Under the pieces are notes generated by a model. It was not told the DNA's origin. It saw only the letters and a list, made by a program, of their open reading frames with translations, and searched no databases. This document shows positions 33,788 to 45,665 of a stretch of DNA of 64,000 bases, piece by piece. The DNA lies in NCBI GenBank assembly GCA_032622095.1, contig CP136064.1:125351605-125415604 (forward strand), read 5' to 3'. This stretch comes from Siphonodentalium dalli (lineage: Eukaryota; Mollusca; Scaphopoda; Gadilida; Siphonodentaliidae). The first letter of the stretch is position 1. Each line of letters begins with the position of its first letter. Made by a program: the position numbers and the translations under genes.

Positions 33788-34080
33788 TACAGACCACATC
33801 CCTCATCTAATCATCACCAAACTTCATATGGATCTTCGGGTGACCACTAGATGAGAATCCTCAATTATTTCGAATTGCATTTAAAACATGTGTCATCCAC
33901 CGGCAGCCATTTTGGATTTTACTCTTTGCATGTCTAAATCCTTTGGCACACCCTTCAGAAAACATGCCGTTAGTGGTCATCTTGGATTTTAAATATGTCT
34001 ATTCTTGATGAAATACTTAGACATTTCAACTTTCCACAGTCCTAATTGCTCTATTGACTGTAACACATGAAATTATATCT
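33788..34080. repeat. dispersed repeat family, copy
   Basis: Contains ATCATCACCAAACTTCATAT, GGCAGCCATTTTGGATTTTA and CTCTTTGCATG, phrases shared with 34434-35140, 41071-41230 and 43840-44310. It may be a decayed retroelement or DNA transposon. No coding capacity remains. Confidence 0.6.
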
Positions 34081-34126
34081 CTTCAAGTTGAGCCACAGTG
34101 TATAGGTAAAACTAAATTTTACTTAC

Positions 34127-34217
34127 CATATATGGCGTACACTTTATTGATGACTGATACGATATGTTTATAGAATAAATGACAGCCTTGAGGAACTTGT
34201 CCCAATCATTTTGCTCA
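34127..34217 (-). CDS. Ginger1-like exon D: integrase core, last helix
   Basis: 91 bases between TTTCTTTTCAG and GTAAGT. The first base completes the split codon from exon C. It encodes NDWDKFLKAVIYSINISYQS and TPYM, matching the W..L......YN.S.H.S...TPY region of Gypsy-type integrases. Too short to appear as a long open frame. Confidence 0.82.
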
Positions 34218-34433
34218 CTGAAAAGAAATATATATATATAATATCACTACTTGAAACAATTGACAGCAAATTGGCCACAGCAACGCACCAGGCACTTAAT
34301 CTACATCAAATGTATCCGAATTGTCATAATAATCTAGAGTAGCAATAACAAGAGAGGGTAGCAATATAATAAAAATATGCAACATATAATTATAACTGTT
34401 ACTAGACATGATACTTTTTAGCTTAACTTTACT

Positions 34434-35140
34434 TTGTAAAGTTTGAGCTATAGTCGTGAGTTGGCATCCATCGTGCATGCGTCCGTCTGTCAAAAATTCT
34501 CTTTGGCTTACACTACAGGCTGCACCCTTCATTCGATCATCACCAAACTTCACATGAAACTTTGGAGTGACTCTAGATGGGAGCCATCAATTTTTTTTCG
34601 GAAATTTGTTAAAAAACATAGCCACCAGCAGCCATTTTGAATTTCAAATTTGAATCCATCGGCACACCCTGCAGCCCATATTTATTGGAAAAAATGTTTT
34701 GAAAATTTACAGGCTTGTTTACGATCACCTCTAGATGGGAGCTAACAAATTTTAGCAACTTTCGACGAAGAACATGGCCACTGGCACCCACCTGGAGTTT
34801 ACTCTGCATGATTAATACCTTTGGCCACATCCCTCATCGGATTATCATCAAACTTTATATGGCTCTTTGGGGTAACCTTTTTTCCAAAGTTTGTTGAAAA
34901 AAAAAACATGGCTGCCAGAATCCATCTTGGATTTTACTCTTTGCACAACTTAATCCTTCGGCACACCCTACAGTTCACATCCCTAATCCGATCATCACCA
35001 AATTTCATATGGATCTGTGGGATGCACTCTAGATGAGAGCCATCGATTATTCCCAAAATTAGTTAAATAATATGGCTGCCAGTGCCCATTTTGGATTTCA
35101 AATTTGAATCCATCTGCACACCATGCAGCCCATATTTATT
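34434..35140. repeat. dispersed repeat family, several adjacent copies
   Basis: Two or three imperfect copies of the phrase set beginning GAGCTATAGTCGTGAGTTGG and repeating ATCATCACCAAACTTCA, GGGAGCCATC and GGCTGCCAG. Small open frames on both strands come from the repeats. Confidence 0.6.
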
Positions 35141-35392
35141 GGTGAAACGTTGCAAATTAATATAATTTCATCTTTCATCTTTTCAATACCTTTATTGTAC
35201 CTCTTTGGCTTTCCTTCTTCTTTATCATTCTATATGTTCAGCAAAAAATAAACTCAAGTTACATTAACATTGACCCTTTCATTTTATATATTTGTATTGA
35301 TATTATTCTAAAGTTTTACCTCTTTAAGGGCTCAAAGACCAATTTTTATGGACACTTTGGAAGCGATCTTGGATTTTCATATGGCCATCTGT

Positions 35393-35532
35393 TGTGTTGT
35401 GTACTCATATAATATTGGGTTGAGTGATGATGTTAGAGATATGATGTGTTGTGTACTCATATAATATTAGGTTGAGTGATGATGTTAGAGGTATGATGTG
35501 TTGTGTGTACTCATATAATATTGGGTTTCATA
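35393..35532. repeat. ~60-bp tandem repeat, three copies
   Basis: GTGTTGTGTACTCATATAAT followed by ATTRGGTTGAGTGATGATGT occurs twice in full and once in part. Confidence 0.8.
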
Positions 35533-36051
35533 TGGCCATCTGATTTTTCCATACTACGTGACAAATATAATAGGAACACAAGTTATTACTATCAACATAA
35601 TCATTACATCATCTATTCATAATCATTTTGTGTTGATTACGTTAACGGTATTCTCTCAATTTGTCATTACTTTTTTAAATCGGGGCGCAATTTTAAATAT
35701 TTTCAATTTGTCAGCCATATTGGATTCACAGACAGCCATTTTGGATTTTCATGCCACGTGACCAACAATTACGAGGAGAATAAAATAGTGTCCAGAGAAT
35801 TGGATCCTCAAGGAAATAACTGTTTACTTCTTACCGCAACTAATCAATCTATTTTTAGCAATATTAAGGCTGTTAGCAGGATAACTTGTAGAACATCAAC
35901 CGATTCCTTTCATATTTGGTATATGGATCTTCCACAACACTAATCAACCAATATCAATTAATTCTGACAGATTTACCTTTTAGGCAAAAAACTTGACCCG
36001 ATCATCATTAAATGAGTTTGAAGTGCAACTATTATAAAAATATATTCTCAC

Positions 36052-36182
36052 CTGTTAAGCAATTTTGCAAGTGATTTTTTCACATTTTTGTTTGTACTTT
36101 CTGCCTGGCCATTCGTTTGTGGGTGGTATGCTGATGAAATAGAGTGTTTTATTCCATATGATTTTAGCAAGTTCTTGTTAGT
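36052..36182 (-). CDS. Ginger1-like exon C: catalytic Glu
   Basis: 131 bases between ATATTTCAG and GTGAGAATA. It encodes YGIKHSISSAYHPQTNGQAE followed by STNK, with the catalytic Glu of the DDE triad in NGQAEST. Enters in phase 0 and ends with two bases (AG) of a split Ser codon completed by exon D. Confidence 0.88.
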
Positions 36183-36709
36183 CTGAAATATCGAGATATT
36201 TGGAGATTAGTTGATTTTATACATTTTATTCTATTTCAGGAAATCAAATTGTGGAATGGAATTTCTTTGTTACTCAAATTAACTGAATAAAGATGATGAA
36301 AATGGTACAAGTCAGGATTCAGAACTGATATCCAAAAAGGGTAAATTCATATGTTATCTATTCTTAACTTCCTCATTATATAAGCTATGGTCTTGGGGAT
36401 TGTGGGGTACTACTATATAACAAGGAATACCAAGCACACAGAAAATAATAGTATAGGGGACAAGTCCTTGAATTTGACCAATATAGTCCTTGAATAATCC
36501 TTGAATCAATTTATCGAAAAGAACAATAATTAACTGCAGCCAGCGAACTTTGTCCCAAAGAGCAGCGCGTCGTCATTGCACGTGACGATAGTATACGTGT
36601 CTATTACTCTTGAATATTACATAGGAAAATAGTGCTAATCGTGTGATAAAATAGTGTCAGCATGCTTATTATACTCCCCCTCCCCCCCTATTTTTTAAAA
36701 GATACTTAC

Positions 36710-37015
36710 CTCATTGACAAATTCTCTACCTTGATCGCTTATCATCCTCATTGGTGGGCCATAATGATAGATCAAATTTGAAATTACTGCTGCAACGCTT
36801 ATTGCTGACTTGTTCGGAATGGCTTCGGCATAAACATACTTTGTGAATAGATCAGTCATCGTGCATATGTATTTATGTCCTGCAGCAGTTTCTGGGAGAG
36901 GCCCAACCAACTCCATACCCACAACTTCCCATGGGTGGTTTGTTTCGATTGGCTTTAATTCCGGCATTCCAGTTTTGATGGTTTCCATTTTCTGGCAGGG
37001 TTGGCATTTCTTTAT
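36710..37015 (-). CDS. Ginger1-like exon B: integrase core, first two acidic positions
   Basis: 102 codons between TTTATTTCCAG and GTAAGT, phase 0 on both sides. It begins IKKCQPCQK, completing the HX7HX29CX2C finger. The core follows: WEVVGMELVGPLPE, then CTMTDLFTKY, then MISDQGREFVNE. The Asp of SDQG is the second catalytic residue. At the first catalytic place (usually GMDL) the codon is GAG, giving GMEL. No stop or frameshift. Confidence 0.88.
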
Positions 37016-37629
37016 CTGGAAATAAATACACTTTATTAGAATAAGAGAGAGGAATGCTAGACTTACACCCTATGTATATTAATTTTTTTCTCTTCATATG
37101 GCTTTTATTAGTCATGTATCAGTTATGGCTTCAGTTGAATATGGGTAATATCAGAAGCTGTTTAAAAGATGGGTTATGTTAATAATGGTCAAGATGACTC
37201 AAGAATAAGCCACCACCAACTCTTTAACACCTCATTTGATATGTCTCCTGAATACTTGTGATGTTGCCTACCGGTTTTGATAATGGGCAAATGCCATGTT
37301 AATTAACATTCAAAATCTGGAATCAATATGACTGAAATGTTCATTTGAACTAGAAATAAACTGATTTGTTACAGAAACATGACTTAAACTATGATGAGAC
37401 ATCAAAGCGATATATGGCATCAAAACTTGAGTAAATTTCATGTTACCACCAAAACACAAAGTGCAGCTTAAAGCTATACACAGAATTTTCGCACTTTTAT
37501 TTAAATCATTGACTGGTCTACTTTATCAGCTTTCGATATATATTTGAACTTTGAATCCATCACCGCTCCCTGCAGCCCACATTTATTGGAAATAGTGCTG
37601 GGTGGTTAACCGAGAAAACAACTATGTTC

Positions 37630-37875
37630 AGGTTTAAAACAATATTCTCATATAATTCATGTGTTGCCAACTGGTGTGTCTTCATATTGAGTAAAGTTTA
37701 TCAGTGAACACTCACTAATTCTTTAGGATATATTTATAGCATGCTATGTCGGTACCTTTCTATTAATTGATCATTATCGGCATCATGCAATTGCGCAACT
37801 TTTAACTGGCTTTTAATTTTTCGTATGCGAAGATTTTACGAACCTAAATAAGTTCAAGTTTATTACATATGGCTT
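37630..37875 (-). repeat. ~250-bp dispersed repeat, copy 2
   Basis: Inverse partner of 23218-23470, about 14.2 kb away. Because exon A lies outside it, the pair cannot simply be the terminal repeats of the Ginger1-like gene. Confidence 0.75.
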
Positions 37876-38111
37876 TTGAATGTGATCGATGCTCGGAGCG
37901 CCTGTTAATAAAATTAGCAACTTTAGACATGTGTGTTCAGAGCTCAACTAAAGTGAGAATGCTCAATCTACACTATGAAATTTAGTACCGGTACTGAAAG
38001 ATAATTAGTTAAGTCGCTAATTGTTATTGTCCCACTATGCACTTCATAACCAGTATGTTTGTGCAAATGAGCTTGCAGGCGACTAAATACAAAATTTACC
38101 CAATTTTTTAA

Positions 38112-38366
38112 TTAACCCTTTCATAACTGGAGTGTTGGTGCAGCATTAAATATATTGTGCCAGTACATTCTCTTATATATGCGAGTGTCCCATAGGAAGC
38201 CTTGCATATATAAGACAATGCAGTGGCTTACAAGGTCAAGGTAAATATTGTTAGGCCAATGCATTCTCTTATATATGGAAGGCTCCCTGTGTGAGACTCG
38301 CATATATAAGAAATGTATTGGCACAAGGTTTTTTTCAAAAGGAAGCTCTAGTTATGAAAGTGTTAA
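38112..38366. mobile_element. 255-bp piggyBac-like MITE, complete
   Basis: TTAACCCTTTCATAACTGGA at the left and the inverse TTAACACTTTCATAACTAGA at the right. TTAA sits at 38112-38115 and 38363-38366. The interior repeats TTCTCTTATATATG and its inverse, so it folds into a long hairpin. Same family as 28401-28645. Confidence 0.78.
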
Positions 38367-38610
38367 AACTTTTGGGAATTTATATACATATCACCAGATG
38401 TTTGGCAGCATTAGATATTAAGTATTGAGTTAAATGTATGTTCCGGTTCACACTCAACCATAGATCACTTTTGAAGATATTCTGAAATTTTATATTATGA
38501 CCACTTTTGTTAAGATTAACGGTATATAGGGGCTTGACTGTTTGACATTATGAATGTAGAACTATAAATGTGCGTATATGAGATAAAGAACTAGTGTGAA
38601 CCATACTCAC

Positions 38611-38807
38611 CCAGTCCTTAACATACTCTGTGATATTACTCCAGTAGTAACACCGTTCAACCTTATGTTGTGTAATTCTTATGCCTCTGTGGCCACCTGT
38701 CACTGGGTTGTTGTGCCATTCTTCCGTGGCCTTTTGTTTGTCTTCATCGTTGTAAATGACAAGCCTCTTTTGTCCTCCATCCTTTCCCGTATAATAGAGT
38801 TTGTTTT
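38611..38807 (-). CDS. Ginger1-like exon A: H2C2 zinc finger
   Basis: 65 codons between an acceptor (pyrimidine-rich, CTACAAACAG) and a donor (GACTGG then GTGAGT). It encodes LYYTGKDGG, then WHNNPVTGGHRG with the two zinc His, and CYYWSNITEYVKDW. The two Cys come from the next exon. It enters with phase 2 leftover bases, so at least one upstream exon is missing or not recognised. The opposite-strand open frame is a shadow. Confidence 0.8.
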
Positions 38808-39454
38808 CTGTTTGTAGTAAAAAAAAAGAGTTTTCAAGATTTATTCAGGGTTTCAGGTGCAACAACATTTACAATATGTAGTATTTTATTAATAACTTAC
38901 TATTTCAAACTACTGATTCAGCCATGATGTCACACATGGGTGGGAAATTATAAATTGGCCACAAATAAGCTGCAAAATCTAATTAATTCCCAGCTCCCTC
39001 CACCCCACCCACTCAAATGAAACAAGCAGTCGGAGACGGCAGTATCCCTCCCCGAAATGAACTTTGGGGAAGTGCATTCTCAATAATGTTTGTGTTCTCC
39101 ACCAAAATGTGCAGTTGGGGAAGTGCATTCTCAACAAGAGGAGGAATTTTTCCAAAAAGCCTGGCTTGCGCAGGGGGAGGGGGTCTGGAAAAAAACTGCA
39201 CATATAGGGTCCAAAAAAAAAAAATCGGACCCCGATGGGCCCACCACTGCATTTGTGCTTCACATTTAGCTTTGTTACTAAAGTACCAACAGTAATAGTT
39301 GGATTCAGATATCTTTGGAATAGTGATAGTTCAATATGAAGGGAAAGGATACAATGGGTTTTATCCATTATCTCCTTAGATGGACCTTTTTAGATTTATA
39401 AAGAACAAAATTTTCTGTCTATACACATAACAATTTTCTAGTATTGCACACTCT
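38808..39454. other. no recognised gene
   Basis: Upstream of exon A on the minus strand. I looked for the missing N-terminal exon of the Ginger1-like gene and saw none. A short duplicated phrase GGGGAAGTGCATTCTCAA occurs at about 39066 and 39117. Confidence 0.4.
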
Positions 39455-39958
39455 TTAAAGGTACGGTTGGCCTTGGCGGTGGGTATCCTGTGAAAATATT
39501 TCCACCCGTCAAAAACCGCCATAAACAGAAAGAACATCAAAATGTAGACAGACTTTGTCCGTATACAAATAAGAAATATCGCATAAAAAGTATGTTATTG
39601 TCAAATGTTTCACCATTGTTATGTAAACAAAAGCATACAAAGTTACTTTTCTGGTGTTTGTTTATATTGTGATAGTAAACATAAAGAGCGTTCTTTGTTC
39701 CTGAATTCCTGATATGGAACTAATAAAGAGCGTTTATGCCATGTGTGTGTGTTATTAGCCAGTAGCATTGTGCTGTCTTCTGTAACACAACCAGGCCCTT
39801 GCTTAGGTAAAATATAGTAGGTCTTTATGATAACATGCTGTTTACGTGATGGTCATGGTACATATGAACGAAACTGTATGCGTTTTAATGTTTTTCTGTT
39901 TACGGTGATTAGAACAAATATGAATATTGTTGACAACTAAGGCCTCACGTACCTTTAA
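39455..39958 (+). mobile_element. 504-bp TTAA-flanked MITE, single copy
   Basis: TTAAAGGTACGGTTGGCCTT at the left and, inverted, TTAAAGGTACGTGAGGCCTT at the right. Closely similar to the arms of the palindrome at 8785-9744, which are this element head to head. Noncoding. Confidence 0.8.
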
Positions 39959-41070
39959 CTGGGTGTCAGGGTATATGCCATGCTTGGGCATTGAACTTGT
40001 ATAGATCCATATATATGTCCAATCATTTGAAGACAACTCATATTCAAATATGTGGTTTTAACTATCCCCCCCCCCCATATGTAAATGACAATGACCTAAT
40101 TATAAGAGGCTTGTAACTTGGGAACCTTTATTTAATCAGTGTTTATTTCTATCTCTTTCAGGTAACAAAGGATGCATGAAATGCCAACAAAGCTCTGCCG
40201 TAAAAAGAGTGGCTTCAAATCTCATGAATTATGTTTTTCCTTCAAAGTCACAAATGTTTTTTTTTTATCATTGTCCATAACAGCTTGGGATATAGATTGA
40301 TGCTGTTTTAAACCAAGTCCCATTCAGTTACTCATCATTGAAAAGATGTACTACATTCACATGTGGCATTCACTTGAACTCCTGAAAGTGATTAATGATG
40401 TGACATGATATGTCCGAGATTAATATGTTTTCAAAATTCAATATCAATACTGTGAAAATTGTAAAGTGATGATACAATCATCTAATATATTGTTTGTATT
40501 CATTTTATGACCTGTTCACTTATAAATCTCTTTAACATTCAACAGACCTCTGATATATGCATGTTTGATATCTTCAAGCTTGGGAAAGGCTCTATGTTCG
40601 TATGTGCAAAGCATCCATTTGATCTAATCTGAAGATTTACAAGCAACATAACTCCTACCAACAATTCTGGGCACAAAGTCTGCTATAGAAGAGTAATGGG
40701 ATAGGACTCTGTCAAAACAGCATAATTCAAACCGATATCCTTAACTGTTGTGGACTGGGACGACTTGGTGTAATATACTTGGGAAAAGACAATTAAAAAT
40801 GGCTCCTATTTTGTTTTGATAAAACATTTCATCTTTTGAGTTATTTCAATATTTTGAGTTCCAGTGGTTATTCTATGTGCTCGTGCTATTATGCAACTGC
40901 TATTGCAAGGGAGCTAACTTTAAAATAACCCATTCTGTACTAAATTCTCATTGACGAGTAGTTCCCATTGGAAATGTTCACATAATAAGTTCAACAAATG
41001 ACCATAGGTTGTTTGTTAAACTTATTATCTGAACAGTTGCCACCAATCAATAGGAATCCTCAGCATTTTT
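39959..41070. other. no recognised gene
   Basis: AT-rich with no long frame, tandem repeat or clear element ends. Confidence 0.45.
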
Positions 41071-41600
41071 AGCTCAACTTCAAGAAAATTGAGCTATTGG
41101 CATGGGTTGGCGTCCATTGTCTGTCCTGTCAGAAATTTCGTTAGCACACCCTGATTGTCACTTAACTTCATATGGATCTTTACATTGACCACCAGATGGG
41201 AGCTATCAAATATTTGTCTGTCCGTCCATACATCACACTGTTGAGTACCTTCATCCCAGAGATTTGAAACTTCAAAAGATTGTTGCCCATATATTGAAGA
41301 TGTGCAACATGTATATAGATGATGGAAAAATTATTTTTTTGATGGAGTTATACACCATTTTTTCGACTTGGAAAATTTCAACATTTTTTTAAATTTTCTG
41401 TATGATGGCCCAGAATGTAAAACATTTTATCGGAGGATATGATATCTTTTCTTGGGGTTGTCCAAATTGTTATATCCAGCAATATCTATCAGAATTTAAT
41501 GAGCTAACTTCAGCTTTGATGTGCTGCCCATATTAAGGCTAACATTGATGATTTTAGAAATGATGGAGTTATGCCCCCTTTAGACTTGGAATTGACATAT
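41071..41600. repeat. dispersed repeat family, copy
   Basis: GAGCTATTGGCATGGGTTGG, ACTTCATATGGATCTTTAC and CAGATGGGAGCTATCAAA match the family at 34434-35140. The following ~350 bases repeat GATGGAGTTATRC phrases. No coding content. Confidence 0.5.
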
Positions 41601-42865
41601 TATCTTAATATCTGGATGATAACTTCAGAATTGTTTATTTGGCTGTTTTCAGATATGGCATGTGGATCATTCATTTTAATGAATATAGGTAAAGTTTGAA
41701 TATGGATTTGATTCAATTAAAATTGTCAGAATGATGCCCCTTTTTTACTCTGCATATGTTGTTTATCTTCTACGTTTGTATGTTCACTAAAGTTATTGTT
41801 ATCTGATAGCTTTCATTTTGTTGTGTTGTTTAATCTCAGAATAATAAATAGATTTATTATTTGTCTGGTCATATCATTTGTAAAAGATATACCAACTGAT
41901 TGCACACGCTGGTGTCCAATAAAATAAAACCAGGTTCATAAAAATAAAAAGTTGGGGGAAAAAACACCCCAAAATGTCCTTTTTGGAAAAGAGTCAAGAC
42001 CATGGATTCATAGGGACATAATAGTCAATGTTCATGACAAATTGATTGGAAATTCCTTCATAGAATCTTAACCTAGTCTACTCAAAAGTCATGAGTAACG
42101 AACATCTATTTATTGAGTTCCATATATATAACCTGATATAGGACATTTCTTCACACCAGTTTTGTATCACAGTTTTGCTAGAACATGCCATGAATCTCTA
42201 CTGTGGCCCATAGAGATCATATTCCATAATTACAATTACCTATGGAATTTCTATTGGAGTTAGTAATTCAATGTTGCGATATATGCTCACAGAAAAGCAA
42301 GCAATCTCAAGATGTCACCACCCCCAATGTGAAGTAGATTATTGAGGAACAAGTATTAACATAGAAATATATATTCCCCATCTTGTTTTGTTTGGTCGAT
42401 GTTCTAAAGTTCCAGGTCAGAACATCAAAAAGTTACCAGGTTTTTTATGATGGAATATGATCTCAACGGATGTTAACTATGCAGAGTACATGTAGATGTT
42501 CCTGGCATGATCTAGTTTGTAGCCTGCATGTGGAATTGGAACATTATACCCATGCAGGAACCCAATTGCATTGTGGGATGTGGCGTCGTTTGTACTGGAT
42601 TCAATTTCCCAGGTTACAAACCTCGAGTTTAACATGGCACAGCATTTAATCAAGGGTACATCACATTCAGTCGCACATCTGCGTTTCAGCAAGGTCTCGT
42701 ATAGATTTGAACACATATCACATTCAGATGTAATGAATCATTATGGATCACAACATGAATGCACATTCTACAACAACAAAAAGTTCCTGAAATTGACTAT
42801 TTTATTAAGTACAGTTTACAACTCTTCTAGGCCACAATTCCAGTAGCAACTTATTATTTTTATGT
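41601..42865. other. no recognised gene
   Basis: Overlapping frames at 42477-42716 (minus) and 42571-42846 (plus) have no domain and I do not call them genes. Confidence 0.4.
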
Positions 42866-44310
42866 CTACCCATACCATAGTATGGTACACATAGTGTCAA
42901 CATCCGTCTGTCTGTTCCTAGACACTTTATGCATGGTGCGATAACTCAGACATTTTCTATCTGGATTTGTATATAAGTTTCTCAGCCCAAAATACATATC
43001 AAGTTTGAATATGAGTATGATCCAATTTTGTTTAACGGAGTTATGTCCATGATTCGACTTAGAATTCATGCATGCTGATATAACTCAAAAAAAGTTTTTA
43101 TCTGATTGAAACCAAATTTGGTATGCATGTTTCTCAGCTCAAAATACAGATCATGAAATTTGTCACAGATGTTAATATTGACATGTAAATAGGAACGAGT
43201 CATTTTGGGATCATTCGACAAAAAACATGGCTGCCAGCAGTCATCTTTGATTTCAAAATTCAATCCATTAGCATGGGCTACAGGCCATACTGTATGTCTG
43301 ATCATCGTGAAATTTGTCATTTATGTTAAAGGTACTCAATCCGTAAAGAGGGTCCCCATCTCAACAGATTCCAACAACAACAATCCGATCAGACGGTCCT
43401 ATATTACTATTTCTTTGGCTTTGGGGGTAAAAAATATTTGATTCGAGTCGAGGAACCCATCAAACAAAGCTCAAAGTTATTAGATATCGATTTTTGAAAT
43501 TTGTTATGTTCTCGAGATGAGTACTAATAATTGCCGTCAATTTCGTATCCTGCTCGAGATTTTTACACCAAAACTCTATTCAAACAGACAAGGATGGATA
43601 ACTCTAAAATCAAGTGGTAATAAAAACGCAATTTTGACTGAGATCTGGGCCAGAAAGTATTCCCGATAATGAAAAATAATAGATTTCTAAAATTGATATC
43701 TAACAAATCTGAGCTTTGATGGGTGACTTCCTCGACTCGAATCAAATATTTTTGACCCCCGAAGCCATTGAAATAGTAATTGAGAGGAGTTTTATCGGAT
43801 TGAGTACCTTTAATATTGACATACAGATGGGCACAAGTTATTTTGGGGTCGGTCGGCCAAAAACATGGACACCAGCAGCCATCTTGGATTTTACTCTTTG
43901 CATGACCAAATCCTTTGGCACGGGCTACATGTCATATCTTTTGTCGGATCATCATGAAATTTGGGATGAATCTTAATATTGACATGTAGATGGGGACGAG
44001 TCATTTTGGGGTCATTCGGCCATAAAACATGGCTGCCAAGTTTTACTCTTTGCATGAATAAGTCCACTTCCCTCATCCGATCATCACCAAACTTCATATT
44101 AATCTTCATATTGATCTACAAGATGGAAGCTATCAAGTGTTTTTGAATTTCATTTGAAAACATAGACATCAGCAACCATCTTGGATTTTACTTTATATAT
44201 CTCTTCATGTTGATAATCTGGTATTACTTAGACCTTTCAACTATCCGCATTCCTAATCCTCTTCATTGACTATAACACATAAAAGTATTACCTTTCCAAG
44301 TTGAGCTACA
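42866..44310. repeat. dispersed repeat family, long composite copy
   Basis: Repeats the phrases AACATGGCTGCCAGCAG, ATCTTGGATTTTACTCTTTG, GGGATCATTCGRC and ATCATCACCAAACTTCATAT. Part of it is inverted around 43400-43740, where ATTCGAGTCGAGGAACCCAT pairs with its inverse near 43725-43744. Reading frames here are short and shared between copies. Confidence 0.6.
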
Positions 44311-44689
44311 GTGTCATTGACACTCATTCTAAATAGCATCTAAAACTCTCCAGATGGAACCTTTTTTCAGAAGAAGTGGTTGAAGGGGCAATAATAACTT
44401 GGATTTGAAACTATTAACAGGAAACCGATGTCATTTATGTATGCAGTAATATAATATACAATGCAAATGTCAAATACATTCATAAAATTTGAAGAACAAT
44501 ATTGTCCATTTTCCATATTTCAACTTGTTGTCTGGCTCTTGTGTTTTAGCAATCTCTGGTTTTCTCAAAGTTGCACACTTCGTCTGGAGGGGGAAAAAAA
44601 GTTAAAATATAAAATTTTATGCATTTGTTGTGTTAAGAATTGGAAGCAGATTATAATCAATCACACTCTATAACTCGACCAACATCATC

Positions 44690-45660
44690 CATGCTAATCC
44701 GCTCTCCAACCATACCTATATAGCTATTGGACAACCATACTTATTTGTCAAAAAATCAATACTTATTTTGCAAACGATAAAATGTCATGTTAATGTCAGA
44801 AGCCTTAAAACAATTGTAAAATCGGTATGCGGTTCTGCTTCCAGATGTTCTTTTAGTGTGACAGTCTTAAAAGATGACTCCCATCATCCCCGATAATCCG
44901 CTCTAAAACCATACTGAGCTATTTGACAACCATACTTATCTGTCAGAAAAATCAATACTTATTTTACTTACAAATTAAAACAAAGGTCGGATCACTAAAA
45001 TAAGTATGCAACTCCATTGCCATATTTGACCTTTTTGTATGATTATCTAGATGAAAATGTTCCTGCTAATCCCTCTCCAGTCTTCAAAATACCTATGTGA
45101 CAACCATACTTATTTGTCCGGAAAATCAATACTTATTTTTGCAAACGAAAAAATGTCTTGTTAATGTTAGAAGCCTTAAAACAATTGTAAAATCGGTATG
45201 CATTTCTGGTTCTAAACGTTCTTTTAGAATGATAATCTTAAAAGATTACTCCCCGATAATCGGCTCTCCAACCACACCGAACTATTTGACAACCATATTA
45301 ATTTATCAGAAAAATAAATAATTGTTTTAGAAACGAAAAAATATTATGTCAATGTTAGAAACATGAAAATAAAACAATTGTTAAATAAGTATAATCCAGT
45401 GTTATTCCCAAATGTTTTTTAATCTTGGCCAAAATCACCCTGCTATATAACTCCTCTCCAGGTATAATGACTTATTTGACAACCATACTTAATTACTTAT
45501 TTGTCATAAAAAAAAACAATACATATTTTACGAATTAAAATACAATTTAAGAATAACTATGTAGTTCTATTCCCAAATCAGTTTGTGTGATAATCTCGAC
45601 CAAACACTATGAATCTTTGCGAACTCATCTCCAACCCATATGACAACAAAACATATTTGT
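44690..45660. repeat. ~195-bp satellite, left block
   Basis: About five diverged units. Each has GACAACCATACTTATTTGTC, AAAATCAATACTTATTTTGC and CAATTGTAAAATCGGTATGC. It is broken off by the inverted minisatellite at 45666. Confidence 0.8.
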
Positions 45661-45665
45661 CAGGG

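Larger units (their letters stand above)
37016..38610. other. intron between exons A and B
   Basis: Holds the inverted repeat copy at 37630-37875 and the piggyBac-like MITE at 38112-38366. No further exon was recognised. Confidence 0.5.
23556..38807 (-). mobile_element. Ginger1-type integrase/Ulp1 gene, seven exons (transposon or domesticated copy)
   Basis: Seven exons on the minus strand (38807-38611, 37015-36710, 36182-36052, 34217-34127, 30957-30874, 30004-29725, 23968-23556) join with matching phases at all six junctions and canonical GT-AG ends. Together they encode about 500 residues: an HX7HX29CX2C zinc finger, the rve core, the GPY/F motif and the beginning of a Ulp1-like protease. 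That combination defines Ginger1 transposases, which are cut-and-paste relatives of Gypsy integrases with a C-terminal OTU or Ulp1 domain. The first exon(s) and the Ulp1 catalytic exons are missing. The introns are filled with MITEs. The first triad residue is Glu, so catalysis is doubtful. Confidence 0.8.

Noticed and set aside
23218-37875. The inverted ~250-bp repeats as the Ginger1 terminal inverted repeats
   Set aside because: Exon A (38611-38807), in phase with exon B, lies outside the outer repeat, and no TGT/ACA tips or CCGG/CCGT duplication were seen.
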